The notes under the pieces: generated by a model | What the model was told of the DNA's origin: nothing | The model's input: the letters and a program-made list of their open reading frames with translations, nothing else | The model's database searches: none | Shown: in pieces, positions 1-6,877 of the stretch | Numbering within the stretch: position 1 is the stretch's first letter | How the letters are laid out: each line of letters begins with the position of its first letter | Assembly: GCA_910588105.1 (NCBI GenBank) | Contig: CAJUQD010000076.1 | Coordinates: 1-10,584 of the forward strand | Origin: an uncultured Oscillospiraceae bacterium | Lineage (GTDB): Bacteria; Bacillota; Clostridia; Oscillospirales; Oscillospiraceae | Length of the DNA: 10,584 bases | Reading direction: 5' to 3' | Translations under genes and position numbers: made by a program

Positions 1-3000
1 CGGTGAGAATAGAGCGTTTTCTCCGCTTCTTCAAAGGTATCAAAGCCGCCAGCCGTCGTGTTGCCAAAGCCGCGCTGCTCGTCATATCCGTAATGGTTGT
101 AATACTTGCCGTTGGGGTATCTGAAAATGACGATGCGCTCATCATCGGCCTGATAGTTGGCAACCTTTTCAACGCCTGCTTTTTCTTCCTGGTCAGCCGG
201 TTTTTGCGGTGGTAGTCCCTGCTTGGCCCGTTCCACCGCCAGCCATTCAGCGGTTTCTTTGTCTGCCACGTCCTTTATGACTTTCTTCAGGTAGTCCTCG
301 GCCTGCCATTCGCTGGTAAATTCCTCCTGAACACCTTCATCGTCTGCGTAAATCTCGTTCCGGGCATCGTCCCACACGGCGTACCCATTGTCCGTTTCAA
401 TGACGGAAAAGCGTTCATAGGGTGGGGGTGCGTCAGCGGCGATCTGCTCCACATCGGCCATGACCTGCTGAATAAAGGGGTCAGTGTCCAGCTTGGCCGG
501 GTCAACAACTTGCCCGTCTACAATGCCACGCTCCGCAAGAGCGGCCCGGACAGCGGCAGGGTCAATGTCGGAAAAATCGTCCGTTTTCTGCTGTGCTTTA
601 GGAGTTTCCTGGGGCGTTTCCGCTTCTTGTTGAGCCGCTTCACGCAGAAGTGGGACGATCTCGCGGTAATCACTCAATTTGCTGAGAAAATCCAGTACGC
701 CGCCGTCCCCGTCCCCAATGTCCTGCCGTTCTGTGAACGCCCTGCCATCAGGCAGCACAATGGTAAATTTGACCTTATCATAGCTTAAATAGGCTTGAAA
801 TTCCGGGTCGTTGGCGTCATACCACTTTTGCCATGTTCCGTATTTAGCCATAGCAGCGGCCTTTTTGGACGTGTATTCATCGTCCGTCTGCTTCATCAAG
901 CGGTCGAACTCGGAAATAGAGTAGGCGGTCTTGCCCTGAAAAGCTGCGCTCTCGCTCCACTCGCAGAAAATATAGGGGGTGTCGCGGATTTCGTACTGCG
1001 GCCCCGGCGCTGTGGCCGGGATGTGCCGTGTCTTGTGCCGGTTCCCGTCCAGCCTTGCCACGATCACGTCAAAGCCCGCTTGGTTCAGGCGGGCCGCATA
1101 GTTGTCCAACACCCGAACAGGAAAGCCGCACATGGGCACGCGGCCTATATCGGGGATGTTGCGGGTGGTCAGGGTGAGGTTCAGGATGTTGGCGGCGTTT
1201 CTTCCGTCCTCCCCGTCCAGGTCGCCGTAGAGTTCAAAGAAGTCGCCCACCTGATACAGCACAAGGCTGTCCGGGTTATGCTCCTTGATGGAATTGTAAT
1301 CGTCCCAAAATCTGCCGCTGGACGGCTCCCGCAGCAGCGGCGGGGTGGAGAACACAGGAGCGTCCTGGGTGGCGGAGATTGTCATGGTGGAGGTTGCGGC
1401 AATTTCTTCGATTTGCGCCCGCACGTCCTCCGGCAAATTGTCCACATAAAATTTTACGGTTCGGTCAGGGGCAATATGGGCGATGGTCTTATAGTCTCCG
1501 TGTTCTTCCTCCAAACTGTTCCAGACGGTCAGGCCGTTGCCCATGTGTGCGTAGCCCAGGTCATATCCCGGTGTTGCAACCTGGGGCACCGTTTCCACCA
1601 CTTGCAGAAGATAGTCGTTTAGCGGGTTCTCCGCCAGCAGGCGGTCAAATTCGTCGCGGGGCAGTTCCTTGTTGATGATGGGAAACGCCGGGTCAAAGAG
1701 CCGGACGGTCTGCCCGTCAAAGGCCAGCAGGTGGTACTCCTGCGTACCGAGATGCACCGTGTCGCCCAGGGCAAAGCGGTATTCTTTCTTCGGCTGGGGC
1801 GGCGGGTTCAGTTTGTCATAGGTCAGCTCCATCGGCACGGCCAGCGGGCCGTTCAGCCCAGCCAGCACAGCCTCACACCGCTCCGTCAGGTGGGTGTTTT
1901 CCCCGATGATGGTCTGCATGGCGTCCCGCATCATGGGCAGAATGAAGTCGCCCTCGCTGGTGCGGGCGTTCATCTTTTTCTGGCCCGCGCTGAACGCACC
2001 CGCACAGGACACCAGATACCATCTGTCTACTGTCTTATCGGGCGCTCCGAGCTGCTTCACATAGTCCTTATAGTCGTTAATAATGGAGCGAAATTCCTCG
2101 CTGATCTCGGTGCGGGCGGCAATTAAAGCTCGCTGCTCCCGGTAAGCGGGGTACTTCACCATTTCAGCCGGTGACAGATAGCGGTCGGCGGCAAGCAGTT
2201 CACCCACACGTTTTGCGGCTTTTTTCCAGGACAGAACTATTTTTATATCCGGCTCGGCGGTGATCTTAATGCCCCTGCTTTCGTACCAAACATCCAGCTT
2301 TTTGCTGGCGCTGATGGAATAACCCCCGGTGCCATATTCATCTTTGAGGAAAAGAGCGTTTTTATCGGCACTTTCTTTTTTCAGGAATTGCTCATAGATA
2401 CGGAACTTGCCCGGTGTGTCATGCCGCAGGAGAACGGCGTCAACATCCTCCTGGGAAATAACAAAAGCGGAGGACTGTTCATCCTCCGCTTCCTCTATGG
2501 CCTGTTGCTGTTCTTCCTCGGTAGGGAGAGGTTCGTTTAGGCGTACACCAGCTCCCTCATCGCCACTTCCTCCGCCGCTGCCTTGAAGTTGTTCATCAGG
2601 CCCACCCACTTCATTTGATCGGACGCTTTCAGGCTCTCCGTCACGCCCTGCTCCGCCGCCATCCGCTGGGTCAGGCGCTCCACCATCTCGGTGGCCTGCC
2701 GGTCGATCTCCTCCAAATGGCCGTTCAGTTCCCCGGTCAGCAGCATCCCGACGTAAATCCCGTGCCTGTGATTCGCCAGGTAACTGCGCCGCAGCATCCC
2801 ATATTTTCCTACCTTGGGGGTTTCCGGCACGTCCAGGTTGGGCAGACGGTAGCCGCTCTCCGTTCTGTAAGTCAGTTCCATGCTCAACGCTCCTTTCAGG
2901 TTTTGTTCTGCCGTCATTATACCGGGTTTCAGGCCGCTGGGCAAATGTGCGATTTTGCTTTTGTTCCTCCCGGTACAGATCGAGGACGGTGGTGGCGATT

Positions 3001-3713
3001 TCCCGCAGGGGCATCTCGGCAATATCGCTGGCGGCTGTGCCCAGGATGGCAAGGGTTTTCAGGGTGTTAAAGTCATAAATGCGGGTGAAATCTTCGCTGG
3101 AGAAGTATTCATTGGGGTCAATGCCGCACCGGGCCAGCAGCATAAAGCCCACGCTGTTCTCCAGCAGGCCCCTAAACCACACCTTTACACTGTCCTCGTC
3201 CAGTTCCTCCAGAAAACTGTCCTCTCGGACGGAGAGAAGATCGGCGCAGTAGTCACTAAAATTGTCCTCCACAATGATCTTCGCCGTTTCCAGCAGGCAC
3301 TCGGCAAAGTCCGGCTTGCCGCCCAACTTGCCGTAGCTGTTCTCCAGTCCCTCAATAACCGCGCCCTCATACTCCGGCTTCATCTGCCAGACGGGGATAG
3401 TGCGTCCGGCTCGGCTGTTGGTGTCGGACATATCAAAGACGTGCCGCAGGCGGTAGCCCTTGCTGGTGTCCACCAGGAGGGCGATTCCCGTGGTGCCCCG
3501 GTTCACCCAGCGGCCATGCTTGTTCCAAAAGTCGGTCTGGGCGCAGGCGGTGGCGTCCGGCTTTTGGGCATAAATCAAAAGCTGGTCACGGAAATTGTAT
3601 TTGAAGTTGTGGGCGGCGGTGTTCAGGAACGCCATATAGTTCCCGCTGTTGGCGGTGATCTGGCGGGCGGTCTGCACCGCAAGCCGGACGATGGGTTCAG
3701 GTTTTTTCGCCAC
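1..3713 (-). CDS. Giant polyvalent ICE protein: ArdC-like N-terminus, linker, MutS-I-like domain (C-terminus outside window)
   Basis: One uninterrupted frame of 1237 codons that leaves the window at its left edge, so the C-terminus is missing. The start is GTG at 3713: AGGAGG lies 8 bases upstream and the preceding gene stops 3 bases before it. Residues about 27-82 resemble the ArdC N-terminal domain (QLLIYAQKPDATACAQ, then W-K-GRWVNRG-GIALLVD), known from antirestriction and single-strand-DNA-binding proteins of mobile elements. Residues about 278-393 are a Gly/Arg/Asp/Pro-rich linker encoded by the same DNA as tnpV. About 420-790 matches the general pattern of giant ICE helicase proteins (FLKDEYGTGGY, LSWKKAAKRVGELL, GDTVHLGTQEY, ISATQDAPVFSTPP). 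Residues 802-888 resemble MutS domain I. About 912-1010 (QDIGDGDGGVLDFL) looks like a large-polyvalent-protein domain, perhaps LPD25. In relatives I recall, helicase domains follow; that is inferred, not visible here. It probably acts on incoming element DNA in the cytoplasm. Confidence 0.88.
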   Translation of the reverse strand, partial: MAKKPEPIVRLAVQTARQITANSGNYMAFLNTAAHNFKYNFRDQLLIYAQKPDATACAQTDFWNKHGRWVNRGTTGIALLVDTSKGYRLRHVFDMSDTNSRAGRTIPVWQMKPEYEGAVIEGLENSYGKLGGKPDFAECLLETAKIIVEDNFSDYCADLLSVREDSFLEELDEDSVKVWFRGLLENSVGFMLLARCGIDPNEYFSSEDFTRIYDFNTLKTLAILGTAASDIAEMPLREIATTVLDLYREEQKQNRTFAQRPETRYNDGRTKPERSVEHGTDLQNGERLPSAQPGRAGNPQGRKIWDAAAQLPGESQARDLRRDAADRGTERPFGGDRPAGHRDGGAPDPADGGGAGRDGEPESVRSNEVGGPDEQLQGSGGGSGDEGAGVRLNEPLPTEEEQQQAIEEAEDEQSSAFVISQEDVDAVLLRHDTPGKFRIYEQFLKKESADKNALFLKDEYGTGGYSISASKKLDVWYESRGIKITAEPDIKIVLSWKKAAKRVGELLAADRYLSPAEMVKYPAYREQRALIAARTEISEEFRSIINDYKDYVKQLGAPDKTVDRWYLVSCAGAFSAGQKKMNARTSEGDFILPMMRDAMQTIIGENTHLTERCEAVLAGLNGPLAVPMELTYDKLNPPPQPKKEYRFALGDTVHLGTQEYHLLAFDGQTVRLFDPAFPIINKELPRDEFDRLLAENPLNDYLLQVVETVPQVATPGYDLGYAHMGNGLTVWNSLEEEHGDYKTIAHIAPDRTVKFYVDNLPEDVRAQIEEIAATSTMTISATQDAPVFSTPPLLREPSSGRFWDDYNSIKEHNPDSLVLYQVGDFFELYGDLDGEDGRNAANILNLTLTTRNIPDIGRVPMCGFPVRVLDNYAARLNQAGFDVIVARLDGNRHKTRHIPATAPGPQYEIRDTPYIFCEWSESAAFQGKTAYSISEFDRLMKQTDDEYTSKKAAAMAKYGTWQKWYDANDPEFQAYLSYDKVKFTIVLPDGRAFTERQDIGDGDGGVLDFLSKLSDYREIVPLLREAAQQEAETPQETPKAQQKTDDFSDIDPAAVRAALAERGIVDGQVVDPAKLDTDPFIQQVMADVEQIAADAPPPYERFSVIETDNGYAVWDDARNEIYADDEGVQEEFTSEWQAEDYLKKVIKDVADKETAEWLAVERAKQGLPPQKPADQEEKAGVEKVANYQADDERIVIFRYPNGKYYNHYGYDEQRGFGNTTAGGFDTFEEAEKTLYSH
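2537..2881 (-). CDS. tnpV: TnpV family protein, nested in another frame inside the giant gene
   Basis: A 114-residue protein with the hallmarks of the transposon-encoded TnpV family: N-terminal MELTYRTESGYRLPNL, then GKYGMLRRSYL, LNGHLEEIDRQA and, near the end, LKASDQMKWVGLMNN. Full family length, no visible damage. The ATG at 2881 has AAAGGAG 8 bases upstream (2890-2896). The frame is open for 57 further codons upstream, to 3052, but that part has no family resemblance and no reason to be preferred. TnpV was named from Tn4451-type mobilisable transposons, where a role related to excision has been suggested; its biochemical function is not established. Oddly, the entire gene lies inside the giant gene, same strand, different frame. 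Both readings appear genuine: this one by family motifs, the other because it joins the two halves of the giant protein without a stop. Confidence 0.87.
   Translation of the reverse strand: MELTYRTESGYRLPNLDVPETPKVGKYGMLRRSYLANHRHGIYVGMLLTGELNGHLEEIDRQATEMVERLTQRMAAEQGVTESLKASDQMKWVGLMNNFKAAAEEVAMRELVYA
2890..2896 (-). promoter_or_regulatory. Ribosome-binding site of the nested tnpV
   Basis: The minus strand reads AAAGGAG, 8 bases before the ATG at 2881. It lies inside the coding sequence of the giant protein, so its presence supports internal initiation of tnpV and decides its start. It would require ribosomes to load within an already translated message. Confidence 0.75.
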
Positions 3714-3716
3714 GCT

Positions 3717-4010
3717 CTATCCCTCCTTTTCCTCGTAAGATTTGAGCAGTCCTTTTGTGGCGGCGGCTATCTTGGAAATGCGCCCGGTGAGCTGGGCGAC
3801 GGTGGCCCTGACCTCGGACTGCCGCGCCGCGTAGAAATAGCCGTTTTCGTTGCTGCAAATGGGCTGGCCGTCACAGCGCAGACGGTTGACCGCCCGCCGC
3901 AGTTCTGCCCCCTTGATATGGAACGCGGCCTCCAGCTCCTTGCTGGACGCCGCGCTCTCCTGTCCCCGGTGGTACTTTTTCAGGTGTTCGCACAGGGCCT
4001 TATCCACCAT
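3717..4010 (-). CDS. Small protein with possible winged-helix fold
   Basis: A 97-residue protein, MVDKALCEHLKKYHRG to a charged C-terminus (LKSYEEKEG). The middle, from AASSKELEAAFHIKGAELRR to NENGYFYAA, has the order expected of a winged helix: a helix, a turn, a recognition-type helix (RAVNRLRCDGQPI) and a tyrosine-rich beta wing. The last 30 residues look like one helix. This suggests DNA binding, as in small phage and ICE proteins with helix-turn-helix domains, but I cannot name a family. Start: ATG at 4010 fits the recalled family N-terminus; an in-frame GTG at 4019 adds three residues and cannot be excluded. Either start overlaps the end of the upstream gene (by 11 or 20 bases), suggesting translational coupling. 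The giant gene starts 3 bases after its stop, so this protein is made just ahead of it. Confidence 0.72.
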   Translation of the reverse strand: MVDKALCEHLKKYHRGQESAASSKELEAAFHIKGAELRRAVNRLRCDGQPICSNENGYFYAARQSEVRATVAQLTGRISKIAAATKGLLKSYEEKEG

Positions 4011-4320
4011 CGTGCCCACCGCCGTGTTTCAGCCCCTTGCTGTACTCCTTTTTTGGCTGGTACATCCCGCCGCAGGCAATCAAAAGCTGCCAGATCATCT
4101 CGGCGGCTTCGCTCTCATACATCTGGACGCTGGCGTACTCCTGGCCGTCCCTGCCGGGATAGAGCTGGGAGAAACGCATCCGCTTCTCCATCAAGTCCCT
4201 GGCGTTCATACGGTCGCGCTCGTCGGCGGCGTTGGCCGCGTTATCCTCCAGAACGGCCATCATTAGGTCGAACGTGGAGGGGTGTACCTTCAATTTGACA
4301 TTCGGTAATTGTGACATCAT
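4000..4320 (-). CDS. Conserved hypothetical accessory protein
   Basis: A 106-residue soluble protein, unrecognised by name. It starts MMSQLPNVKLKVHPSTFDL; the middle is helical and charged (ERDRMNARDLMEKRMRFS), then a segment with YASVQMYESEAAEMIWQLLI, and a low-complexity Gly/His tail (KHGGGHDGG). Start choice: two adjacent ATGs at 4320 and 4317, with AAAGG 7 bases upstream of the first and GGAG close to both; the upstream gene ends at 4325, leaving a 4-base gap. The frame stays open upstream to 4398, but that stretch only mirrors the neighbouring gene. No signal peptide, membrane segment or catalytic motif is visible. The Gly/His tail arises where this gene overlaps the next one, so it may be a by-product of the overlap. 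Co-transcription is very likely; function unknown. Confidence 0.72.
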   Translation of the reverse strand: MMSQLPNVKLKVHPSTFDLMMAVLEDNAANAADERDRMNARDLMEKRMRFSQLYPGRDGQEYASVQMYESEAAEMIWQLLIACGGMYQPKKEYSKGLKHGGGHDGG

Positions 4321-4324
4321 GCTC

Positions 4325-4879
4325 CTACCTTTCCACGGACACAGCCTGCCGCCCACGCTGGGGGAAGTCCCAGCCATAGACTTTGCCGATCTCGTCACCC
4401 AGCCTGCGGGTAATGCGGGTCACATCGGCGCGGGTGGCTGTGCCGTAATACAGTTTTTCTTTCAGCAGGTCGATTTGCGATTCCCGCACTCCGGGCTTGT
4501 AGGCGCGGTAGAGCAGGTGATTGGTGCCGTCATGGTGGATGGCGTCACAGCGCAGGTCGCCCAGCTTGTCAACGTACCATGTGGTGTAGTCGATGTCCCG
4601 GTCGCTGAAAAGGCAGTCCCGGATATTGCCGCTGGCGATCTCCTTGTAACCCATGTGCCGCCCTGTCCAAAGGCCCAGGTCGGCAATAATGAGGATGGGC
4701 TGGTCAAGCTGGATGTTCAGGTTCACACGCTCATCTGCCAGATACTCCCCATTGATTTCGTGCATCAGGGCCATGCGCTCATACTCGGACAGCTCCGGGT
4801 ACTCGGCTTCCAGGTCGGCCCGCCAGTCCTCGTAGTCCAGGTCAAGGTCACTCCAAATCATGTGCTTTTGATCTGTCAC
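4325..4879 (-). CDS. Conserved hypothetical accessory protein of ICE/phage type
   Basis: A 184-residue acidic, soluble protein. It opens with MIWSDLDLDYEDWRADLEAE and a helical stretch, followed by a beta-rich core (NIQLDQPILIIADLGLWTGR, then SGNIRDCLFSD) and a conserved-looking histidine motif, CDAIHHDGTNHLLYR, at about 111-125. The C-terminal part (TRADVTRITRRLGDEIGKVYG) is helical and basic. I recall similar proteins in Clostridia mobile elements, always without an assigned function. The paired histidines and the aspartate could bind metal, but there is no direct evidence. Start: GTG at 4879 overlaps the upstream TGA as GTGA, with AGGGG about 10 bases before it; the first ATG would be at 4861. 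The overlap favours the GTG and points to coupled translation with the paralogue upstream. Confidence 0.78.
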   Translation of the reverse strand: MTDQKHMIWSDLDLDYEDWRADLEAEYPELSEYERMALMHEINGEYLADERVNLNIQLDQPILIIADLGLWTGRHMGYKEIASGNIRDCLFSDRDIDYTTWYVDKLGDLRCDAIHHDGTNHLLYRAYKPGVRESQIDLLKEKLYYGTATRADVTRITRRLGDEIGKVYGWDFPQRGRQAVSVER

Positions 4880-5820
4880 CGTGTATCACCCCTGTCCCGG
4901 TGCCGGGGCTTGATAGGCTGGCCCTGTTCATCATAGTTTTTGGGGTCGGCGGCAGGAGTGTCCCAGCCCATCGTAGCGCCGCCCTGCATCGCCATCGCCT
5001 GCGCCCTTGTCACGCCCATCTCGGCGTTCAACTCGTCAACCAGCTTTTGGCTGGTGCGGCCTTTCGTTACATAGGACGCGGAGCGGTAGCCGTCAAAGCC
5101 CCGCTCAAACATCACAATGGCCCGCTTTTCCGGCACCTTGCCATAGCACACCAGCGGCAGCGAACTTCGGAGGGGAATAACGGTGTTGCCGTTGCGCTCC
5201 ATCAGCTCGGCAAACTGGCAGACGTGGTAGAGTTCGCTGCCAATTTCAACGTGATAGTCGTCAATATAGCGGCATACCCGGTCAAACACTCGCCCGTCAA
5301 ACCGTCTGACACGCACGCTGTCCCCGTCCTCAATTCTGAATTTCTCCTTGTAGCCTGGGGTGATAAAGCGGATGCCCTTTTCAGCGTGTTTCATGTGGCC
5401 GTCCAGCCAGTCCCGGCGATAGCAGTAGATGAACAGGTTTTCCTCCCCCTTGTAGGGGTTCAGGCGGATCAGATAGGAATACTGCGCCGTGTCCGCCCGG
5501 AAGCCAAAGGCAAAGCCCTCGTTAAAGCCGCTCTCCGGGCGCTCCTGGCAGAAGTCCCGCATAGCGTCACGGCTTTTGAGAAAACCGCCGTACTGCTCAT
5601 CGCCCACCAGGGCGTTCAGGACGCTCTCAAACTCGGCGTGAAATTCCTCGGTGCCCAGGTTTTGCCGGTGGTCTTGCCATTTTGTGAAAAATCCTTCGCC
5701 GTCCGCGCCCATGTCGGCCCGCAAGTGGCCGATACACCCGGTCTGGCCCTCAATCTGCATACTCTGGCCGGAGGTATAGAGCCGTTCCGCAGGGGTAGCG
5801 GTGCGCATGGTCAGTTCCAT
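4876..5820 (-). CDS. Third of three tandem LPD28-like paralogues
   Basis: A 314-residue soluble protein. Residues 1-95 form an N-terminal module beginning MELTMRTATPAERLY and containing FESVLNALVGDEQYGG. About 100-150 is beta-rich with YSYLIRLNPYKGEENLFIYC and a YRRDWLDGHMKHAEKGIRF motif. The core at about 158-218 (KEKFRIEDGDSVRV, CRYIDDYHVEIGSELYHV, FAELMERNGNTVIPL) resembles large-polyvalent-protein domain LPD28. After a variable stretch the C-terminus is again conserved: GVTRAQAMAM, then DPKNYDEQGQPIKPRHRDRG. The ATG at 5820 aligns with the starts of the other two paralogues and has AAGGAG 11 bases upstream. An intrinsic terminator ends only about 25 bases before this gene, so expression needs read-through or an unseen signal. 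The name LPD28 is from memory of the family; no activity is known. Confidence 0.82.
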   Translation of the reverse strand: MELTMRTATPAERLYTSGQSMQIEGQTGCIGHLRADMGADGEGFFTKWQDHRQNLGTEEFHAEFESVLNALVGDEQYGGFLKSRDAMRDFCQERPESGFNEGFAFGFRADTAQYSYLIRLNPYKGEENLFIYCYRRDWLDGHMKHAEKGIRFITPGYKEKFRIEDGDSVRVRRFDGRVFDRVCRYIDDYHVEIGSELYHVCQFAELMERNGNTVIPLRSSLPLVCYGKVPEKRAIVMFERGFDGYRSASYVTKGRTSQKLVDELNAEMGVTRAQAMAMQGGATMGWDTPAADPKNYDEQGQPIKPRHRDRGDTR

Positions 5821-5844
5821 AAAAAATCACTCTCCTTTTGGCGC

Positions 5845-5883
5845 AAAAAAAGACCACCAATCATAATTTCATGGTGGTCTTTA
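5845..5883 (-). terminator. Intrinsic terminator inside the operon
   Basis: Inverted repeat AAAGACCACC (5849-5858) and GGTGGTCTTT (5873-5882) with a 14-base loop whose outermost bases can also pair. Read on the minus strand the stem is followed by a run of seven T (complement of 5845-5851, partly in the stem), which is the arrangement of a rho-independent terminator for the leftward transcript. In the plus direction the T run is short, so it works mainly leftward. It sits in an AT-rich 93-base gap between two otherwise adjacent paralogues. Confidence 0.85.
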
Positions 5884-5913
5884 TCGCATAATTCAGTTTT
5901 TAATTGACCAGCC

Positions 5914-6861
5914 TTACCGGGCGTCGTCCCGGTCGTGGTGTTTAGACTTGATGGGCTTGCCCTGTTCATCGTACCGTTTCGGGTCGGCGGCGGGGACGTG
6001 CCAGCCAAACATAGACCCGGCCAGCATAGCCGCCGCCTGTGCCTTGGTCACGTTGAACTGTGCGTTGCACTCGTCCACGATGGCCTGGGCGTGGGCACGG
6101 TCGTGGCCGTATTTGTCGGTGTGATAATAGCCGCTCTCACCCTTCCTGACAATGATAATTTCATCGCTGTTGGGCAGCACATTGTAGCATTTGTCCGGCA
6201 AAGTGGAGCGCATAGGAATTACCTGACTGCCGCTCTGCTCCATCCACTCCGCAAACTCGCGGGCGTGGTAGAGACTGCCGCCAATTTCAGCGTGGGTATC
6301 ATCCACATATCGGGCCATGCGGTCAAAGTGCCCGCCCTCGCTGGTGATGATCCGTACCATATCGCCGTCCGGGATTCTGAACTTTTCTTTGCCGTCCAGG
6401 GTGGTGAAACAGATGCCCTTTTCAGCCAGTTTCATGTGCTGTTCAAAGCAATCCCGGCGATAGGGGTAGATATAAACGTGGTTATCGTCCCCAGCCGGGG
6501 TGCAGCGGATCAGATAAGAGTAGTCCTGGGTATCGGCCCGGAACGCATATTCATAGCCGTTGCGGAAACACCCCTGTGAATGGTCAAGGCAATAGACGAT
6601 CATGCTGGCCCGGTTTTTCAATACGCCGCCATACCGCTCGTCAAAGCGGAGCATATCAAGCACCGTGTTGAACTCGGCCTTGAACTCCGGCGTGTTTTGG
6701 GAGCGCACACAAGTTTCCCAGCTATTGAGAAAAACCGTGCCTGTGTTGTCCAGCTCGCCCCACAAATGGCCTGGGTTCCCGCACCGCTCGGCAATCCGCA
6801 AACTCTGTTCACAGGCAAAAAGCCGCTCTGTGGGGGTCGCGGGCCGTATGGTCAATTCCAT
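5914..6861 (-). CDS. Second of three tandem LPD28-like paralogues
   Basis: A 315-residue relative of the two flanking genes, with the same layout: N-terminal MELTIRPATPTERLF, DMLRFDERYGGVL, YSYLIRCTPAG, a YRRDCFEQHMKLAEKGI motif, the LPD28-like core (KEKFRIPDGDMVRI, ARYVDDTHAEIGGSLYHA, FAEWMEQSGSQVIPM) and the C-terminal NVTKAQAAAMLAGSMFGW and DPKRYDEQGKPIKSKHHDR. The start is ATG at 6861, with AAAGGAG 11 bases upstream and 16 bases after the upstream gene's stop. The frame is open to 7050, but only as a mirror of the upstream gene, and the paralogue alignment rules that start out. Its leader (AAAGGAGTGTGA) is nearly the same as that of the gene upstream (AAGGAGTGTGA), so duplication probably included the translation signal. 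A terminator follows about 30 bases after its stop. Function unknown. Confidence 0.85.
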   Translation of the reverse strand: MELTIRPATPTERLFACEQSLRIAERCGNPGHLWGELDNTGTVFLNSWETCVRSQNTPEFKAEFNTVLDMLRFDERYGGVLKNRASMIVYCLDHSQGCFRNGYEYAFRADTQDYSYLIRCTPAGDDNHVYIYPYRRDCFEQHMKLAEKGICFTTLDGKEKFRIPDGDMVRIITSEGGHFDRMARYVDDTHAEIGGSLYHAREFAEWMEQSGSQVIPMRSTLPDKCYNVLPNSDEIIIVRKGESGYYHTDKYGHDRAHAQAIVDECNAQFNVTKAQAAAMLAGSMFGWHVPAADPKRYDEQGKPIKSKHHDRDDAR

Positions 6862-6877
6862 AAATGTCACACTCCTT

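Noticed and set aside
2537..2881. Interpretation that tnpV insertion has broken the giant gene
   Set aside because: The giant frame runs through the tnpV region without stop or shift, and the protein on both sides belongs to one family layout, so it is an overlap, not a disruption.
2882..3052. N-terminal extension of tnpV by 57 codons
   Set aside because: The added part matches no TnpV feature and is simply another frame of the giant gene, while ATG at 2881 has an ideal ribosome-binding site and the family's N-terminus.
2880..4298. Long plus-strand frame of 472 codons
   Set aside because: It lies antisense to the ArdC-like start of the giant gene and three smaller genes whose translations are protein-like and carry ribosome-binding sites. 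The plus-strand product has no family resemblance and low-complexity Arg/Ser stretches.
4900..5907. Long plus-strand frame of 335 codons
   Set aside because: Antisense mirror of the third LPD28-like gene and the terminator gap; no ribosome-binding site of note and no recognisable protein.
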